From contig CALMEE010000040.1 of NCBI GenBank assembly GCA_937862885.1, forward strand, positions 53,807-117,806: a stretch of DNA of 64,000 bases. Reading direction: 5' to 3'. The DNA comes from an uncultured Planctomycetaceae bacterium. GTDB taxonomy: Bacteria > Planctomycetota > Planctomycetia > Pirellulales > Pirellulaceae. A program made the translations under genes and the position numbers. Below are positions 60,271 to 64,000 of the stretch, piece by piece (the stretch's first letter is position 1; each line of letters begins with the position of its first letter). The notes under the pieces are model-generated. The model did no database searches, was not told the origin of the DNA, and saw only the letters and a list, made by a program, of their open reading frames with translations.

Positions 60271-60960
60271 CTAGCGATTAAAGTTGGTGGAGCTATTGCC
60301 TGGCAGCGTTGGTTGATTTTGTTGGTAAAATTGATTCGCGGTCGAGATTCCTTGATTGTTCGGTGGAAGAACCTGAGCAGGTCGAGTCACCCCTGTATTG
60401 AACTGATAGGAACCAGCGATTTCGCGCCGCTGCGGGTTAGCGGGTGAACTGCCAGACTGCGTGGCATCGTTGACGGGCATCCCCAACGACACAGTTTGCC
60501 CCGTGATTTGCGGGACCGTACTCGCCACGATGACATTCGAGGATGCCGGTTGCGAGTCCGCCAATTGGCTGTGCGGTCGCAACGTCGATGTCTGAGTTGA
60601 ACTGACGACATTGTTCATGGGGATCTGCAAGTACCCCGTCGATGGTTGATAATTCGTCTGGTTAAAACTTGCCGGTTGCGAAGGGACCTGTTGTCCAGCC
60701 GGGCGCCAACCCGGCGACATGTTGCTGGCTGGCAGAGCTGGAACCGTCGATGTCGAGTTCCCCGCGGGCAAGGCTGGTAACGTCGTGCCGTAATACGGAT
60801 TCGCTGGAGCTGGAGTCTGCTGTGCAAATCCCGGCGGCGAGATGACGGGAGAACCTAACCCAGCCATCGGATTTGGTCGCCAGCACTGATTACAATTGCG
60901 GCAACCACCCACAGCCACAAGCACGATCACCATAATGGTACAGGATTGATATAGATGCAT
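60271..60960 (-). CDS. Pro/Gln/Ser-rich predicted lipoprotein
   Basis: 229 residues. The ATG at 60960 has GGGAAG seven bases upstream. The signal peptide (YQSCTIMVIVLVAVGG) ends at a lipobox Val-Gly-Gly-Cys, followed by RNCNQCW with two more cysteines. The rest is low-complexity, rich in Pro, Gln, Ser, Thr and Asn, and has no predicted fold or catalytic motif. A CxxC-bearing N-terminus after lipidation occurs in several planctomycete lipoproteins. Function unknown. Confidence 0.65.
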   Translation of the reverse strand: MHLYQSCTIMVIVLVAVGGCRNCNQCWRPNPMAGLGSPVISPPGFAQQTPAPANPYYGTTLPALPAGNSTSTVPALPASNMSPGWRPAGQQVPSQPASFNQTNYQPSTGYLQIPMNNVVSSTQTSTLRPHSQLADSQPASSNVIVASTVPQITGQTVSLGMPVNDATQSGSSPANPQRREIAGSYQFNTGVTRPAQVLPPNNQGISTANQFYQQNQPTLPGNSSTNFNR

Positions 60961-61482
60961 GTCTCGGCTTCCCAATTCTGCGGTTGACTTCTACGATTTT
61001 ACTGAAATCTGTTACAGCAAAATCGATCTGGCCGCGATAATATCCTCAATAAACCAATGTGATAAGGAAATGTCCTGAAATAACTTGGTTATCCTTGTTT
61101 AACCGTCAGCTGAAGGCGTACCGCGTTTTGCAGAAAACTTGCTGAATCCTACGCCTACTGCTGATGGTTAAACGACATCTTTCCAACCCAAAACGGGACG
61201 TTGTGTTTTGGGACAAATCCTAAACACCTGCCGCGTAGCAATTTCAAACCGCAACGTTAGGTCGATTCTCCCAAAGAGTCTTCTTCGCGAAAGTCAGCAA
61301 ACTTTTGCCGACCCCTTGCACAGATTGCGTAGCTGCGCAAAAAGTTTGGCAAGAGACACTAGCGAAGTGGCTGCTTCTCGCAAGACGAATTTAGGAAAAA
61401 CTTGAAAAATATAATTGAAATGTCAAAATCTTTCCAACGCTGATAGCATGAATCGGAATGTCAAACGTGCAATTCAGATATA
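60961..61482. other. Divergent intergenic region between lipoprotein and MoxR genes
   Basis: About 520 bases holding the promoters of both neighbours. A 65-codon frame at 61208-61405 has no supporting feature. No RNA gene recognised. Confidence 0.35.
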
Positions 61483-62484
61483 ATGGAAAACTCAGGCGAA
61501 ATACGACAAACAGGCGAACAGGCTGACCTCATGAAGCAAGTACAGCAGACGGCAAAGGCCATTATCGAGAACGTGGAAAAGGCAATCGTGGGCAAACGCC
61601 AACAAATAGTTTTTTCGCTGGTTTCATGGTTCACCAATGGCCATATTCTGTTGGAGGACGTGCCGGGCGTGGCCAAAACGATGCTTGCAAGAGCGTTGGC
61701 AATGAGCGTGGGGTGCAGTTTCAAGCGTATCCAATGCACGCCTGATTTACTCCCTTCGGACATTACCGGGGCTTCCATTTTCAATCAAAAGACTGCTGAA
61801 TTTGAGTTCCGAGCGGGTCCTGTGTTTACGAATATCTTGTTGGCCGACGAAATCAACCGCACAACGCCACGCACACAAGCCTCGATGTTGGAAGCGATGG
61901 CCGAGGGGCGCGTGTCGGTCGATGGCGTAACTCGCCTCTTGGAAAAACCTTTCCTGGTGATTGCGACCCAGAATCCCATCGACCATGAAGGGACATTCCC
62001 ACTTCCGGAAGCACAGCTCGACCGCTTCATGATGAAGTTTAGCCTGGGCTATCCCAGTATGAAAGAAGAGCTTCAAATGCTTGAATTGCTCAGCAAGCGG
62101 CATCCGATCGACACGTTAGGTCCGGTTGTGGATGCGAAAAGTATCTTGGAATGCCAGAAGGTGGTTCAAGAAGTACATGTCGATGAAAAAATTCGGCAAT
62201 ACATCTTGCAACTGGTGCATCTGTCACGCGAAAGCGACCATTTGGCCTTGGGAGCTAGTCCCCGCGCATCCATGGCGTTGTTTCGTTCAGGGCAGGCCTT
62301 AGCCGCGATTCGTGGACGAAAATATGTTCTTCCCGATGATATTAAACTGATTGCTCATCCAGTGTTAGCGCACCGTATGATCTTGAAGCCCGAAAGCAGA
62401 CTGCGCAGGATCACCAGCGAAATGGTTGTCTCGGAACTACTGAACGAAATCGCTGTACCGGTATTGGAAAGCGAGCCGCGTTAA
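61483..62484 (+). CDS. MoxR-family AAA+ ATPase
   Basis: 333 residues. Walker A is LLEDVPGVAKT (about 57-66) and Walker B ILLADEINRTTPRTQ. The MoxR-specific stretch ASMLEAMAEGRVSVDG, sensor 1 FLVIATQNPIDHEGTFPLPE, AQLDRFMMK and the lid with LGASPRASMALFRSGQALA are present. MoxR proteins act as chaperones that insert metals or assemble partners and are nearly always encoded with DUF58 and von Willebrand A proteins. The DUF58 gene starts one base inside this stop. Confidence 0.95.
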   Translation: MENSGEIRQTGEQADLMKQVQQTAKAIIENVEKAIVGKRQQIVFSLVSWFTNGHILLEDVPGVAKTMLARALAMSVGCSFKRIQCTPDLLPSDITGASIFNQKTAEFEFRAGPVFTNILLADEINRTTPRTQASMLEAMAEGRVSVDGVTRLLEKPFLVIATQNPIDHEGTFPLPEAQLDRFMMKFSLGYPSMKEELQMLELLSKRHPIDTLGPVVDAKSILECQKVVQEVHVDEKIRQYILQLVHLSRESDHLALGASPRASMALFRSGQALAAIRGRKYVLPDDIKLIAHPVLAHRMILKPESRLRRITSEMVVSELLNEIAVPVLESEPR

Positions 62485-63794
62485 TGAAGTGGGTGGCTAT
62501 CGGCGTATTGATCTGGCTGATCGGTTTTATCTTTAACCTAGGTGTACTCGTTTATGCGATGTACGCTGTGTTCGCCTTGCTCTTAATCTCCCGCTGGTTG
62601 ACGGCACGATGGACTGAACAACCATCTGGCAAGCGAGTTTGTAGTTTGTTAGAGGCAGAAATTGGTTCAGTCGTGACGGTACAAATTCGAGTTCGCAACA
62701 ATGGCCGTTTTCCAATTACATGGGCGTTGATTGATGACGTGCTGCCTCCCGAAATTAATTTGCCGACGAGATCGAAGCTGAAACTGAAAGGCGCGTCGGC
62801 CACCGTTGCGCGAATTTCCGCCGGCCAAGAAATCGATTTCAAGTACGAGTTGACGTGCATCCAAAGGGGATATTTTCAGATTGGTCCACTTGTTTTCGAA
62901 TCGGGGGATGTTTTTGGGCTGTTCCGAAAGTTTCGCGTCTTGGCCGAGCCACACTATTTGACAGTGCTGCCCAAGACGCACTTTATCGAAGGTTATGACA
63001 TTGCCTCCCGCAAACCAGTTGGTGAAATTGTGATGACGCATCGGCTCTTCGAGGACCCGACGCGGATTGCCGGGATCCGACAATACCAACCAGGTGATCC
63101 ACTTTCCCGAATCAACTGGCGGGCAACCGCTAGAACCAATGCGTTGCAAAGCAAGATTTACGAGCCCTCGTCGATGGCTGGTGCAACCATCGTATTGGAT
63201 TTCCACCTTGCCTCGTTTCCTCCGCAGCACGAGCCCTATCGGAGCGAGTTGGCGATTACTGCAGCGGCCAGCATCGCCAACGTGGTCCACGAGATGCATG
63301 AACAAGTTGGTTTGATTTCCAACGGTCGCGACGCCGTGGACCGTATCAAGACCGAAGGCTGGCGCGGTGACCACCGCACCCGCAACGAAGCGAAAAAGAC
63401 GGCGGTCATGCTCAGCGTCAGCGACCGCTTGCGTCCGACCATTGTTCCAACTCGAAAACATCCCGCTCAACTTGAACAGATTCGCCACGCTCTGGCTCGG
63501 CTTGAATTGACCGATGGCATGCGATTGCCACAATTGTTAATCGAATCAATGAGTCGATTGCCACGCGATGCTGCGGTTATCGTGATTCTTGGCAGTGTCA
63601 ATTTGGAATTCGGCGTCGCTCTCGGCCAATTGCGCCGCCGGGGTTACGCCGTTACGGCCATCCTCAACACACATGACCACGAACACTTTGCCACGATGAG
63701 CGGGCCACTGCTCGCGGAAGGAATTGAAACGCGCATGTTGATCGACGTCGACTCGATACGCGCAATCTGTAAACGGCAACTCACCCGCGTTTAG
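62484..63794 (+). CDS. DUF58 domain membrane protein
   Basis: 436 residues. Two N-terminal membrane helices (about 2-22 and 24-38) precede a beta-rich segment with a CARDB/immunoglobulin-like look. The DUF58 signature GIRQYQPGDPLSRINWRATA follows, with YEPSSMAGATIVLDF after it, and a von Willebrand A-like C-terminal region (AAVIVILGSVNLEFGVALGQ). Its ATG overlaps the MoxR stop. The MoxR-DUF58 pair is conserved in many bacteria and thought to fold or activate a membrane partner. A transglutaminase gene often comes next, but nothing coding is visible before the window ends. Confidence 0.93.
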   Translation: MKWVAIGVLIWLIGFIFNLGVLVYAMYAVFALLLISRWLTARWTEQPSGKRVCSLLEAEIGSVVTVQIRVRNNGRFPITWALIDDVLPPEINLPTRSKLKLKGASATVARISAGQEIDFKYELTCIQRGYFQIGPLVFESGDVFGLFRKFRVLAEPHYLTVLPKTHFIEGYDIASRKPVGEIVMTHRLFEDPTRIAGIRQYQPGDPLSRINWRATARTNALQSKIYEPSSMAGATIVLDFHLASFPPQHEPYRSELAITAAASIANVVHEMHEQVGLISNGRDAVDRIKTEGWRGDHRTRNEAKKTAVMLSVSDRLRPTIVPTRKHPAQLEQIRHALARLELTDGMRLPQLLIESMSRLPRDAAVIVILGSVNLEFGVALGQLRRRGYAVTAILNTHDHEHFATMSGPLLAEGIETRMLIDVDSIRAICKRQLTRV

Positions 63795-64000
63795 CAATAA
63801 GATATATTCGTGTTTGTTTCGATTGTGACTTAGAGCCTATCCCAAAGACTTTCGCTGAAACAAAGCACTAGAAGATTGAAAACGCTTACGTTACTAGAAA
63901 ATCACTGCCGCCAAACGAACAGACGTCTTTGGTTAACGAGAAGTTCGAAAGTCGCCCTGGTGTCTAATCCAACGTCACGATTTCTCCGCTATCGCGGGTT

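Noticed and set aside
61208..61405. A 65-codon plus-strand frame upstream of the MoxR gene
   Set aside because: No family features or ribosome-binding site.

Overview
The window looks like chromosomal DNA from a planctomycete, most like the Pirellulaceae. The evidence is a secreted c-type cytochrome/DUF1549-DUF1553 protein followed 6 bases later by a Tat-exported DUF1501 protein, a PEP-CTERM-anchored surface protein, many long lipoproteins of unknown function, a fused MlaF-MlaE transporter, and moderate G+C with loosely packed single genes. This assignment comes from gene content; no rRNA or tRNA gene was recognised.

Layout. 1-13.0 kb: the tail of an O-antigen-ligase-like protein, a large secreted M14 peptidase, a tRNA dihydrouridine synthase, a stand-alone receiver protein, a LemA plus M48 membrane-protease pair, a Nudix hydrolase, a lipid-transport pair (fused ATPase/permease plus a membrane-anchored partner that may be a divergent MCE protein) and a DNA alkyl-repair methyltransferase. 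13.4-16.6 kb: a TolC-like outer-membrane lipoprotein and a small lipoprotein, closed by a strong terminator. 16.6-27.7 kb: a G+C-richer island. Its core is a tightly overlapped minus-strand operon: HTH regulator, SNF2-type helicase, 331-residue antitoxin-like protein, PIN nuclease, type III Mod methylase, GxxExxY nuclease-fold protein, type III Res helicase-nuclease. Decayed small plus-strand genes flank it on both sides. A ~28-base repeat built of three 9-base units occurs six times in the operon, reading through the genes. Two inverted copies bracket the GxxExxY gene.

27.9-40.4 kb: an EpmA-like ligase overlapping a TatD hydrolase tail to tail, an OB/HD-domain exoribonuclease-like protein, a PEP-CTERM protein, a secreted TIM-barrel-like protein, an esterase, and the cytochrome/DUF1501 pair. 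40.6-45 kb: a lone GroES-like protein and a translation cluster (L25, Pth, S6, SSB, L9). 45.0-52.2 kb: a type I secretion locus with an RTX/M10 metalloprotease, an ABC exporter with an inactive peptidase-like domain, and an HlyD adaptor. 52.2-54.5 kb: three coupled genes for two arrestin-like proteins and a P-loop ATPase. 54.5-64 kb: a nucleoside transporter, a large membrane protein, a shortened SecA, a Pro/Gln/Ser-rich lipoprotein, and a MoxR-DUF58 pair.

The most unusual part is the 17.2-26.7 kb defence operon with its in-frame repeats and the inverted-repeat-bounded GxxExxY cassette placed exactly between mod and res.
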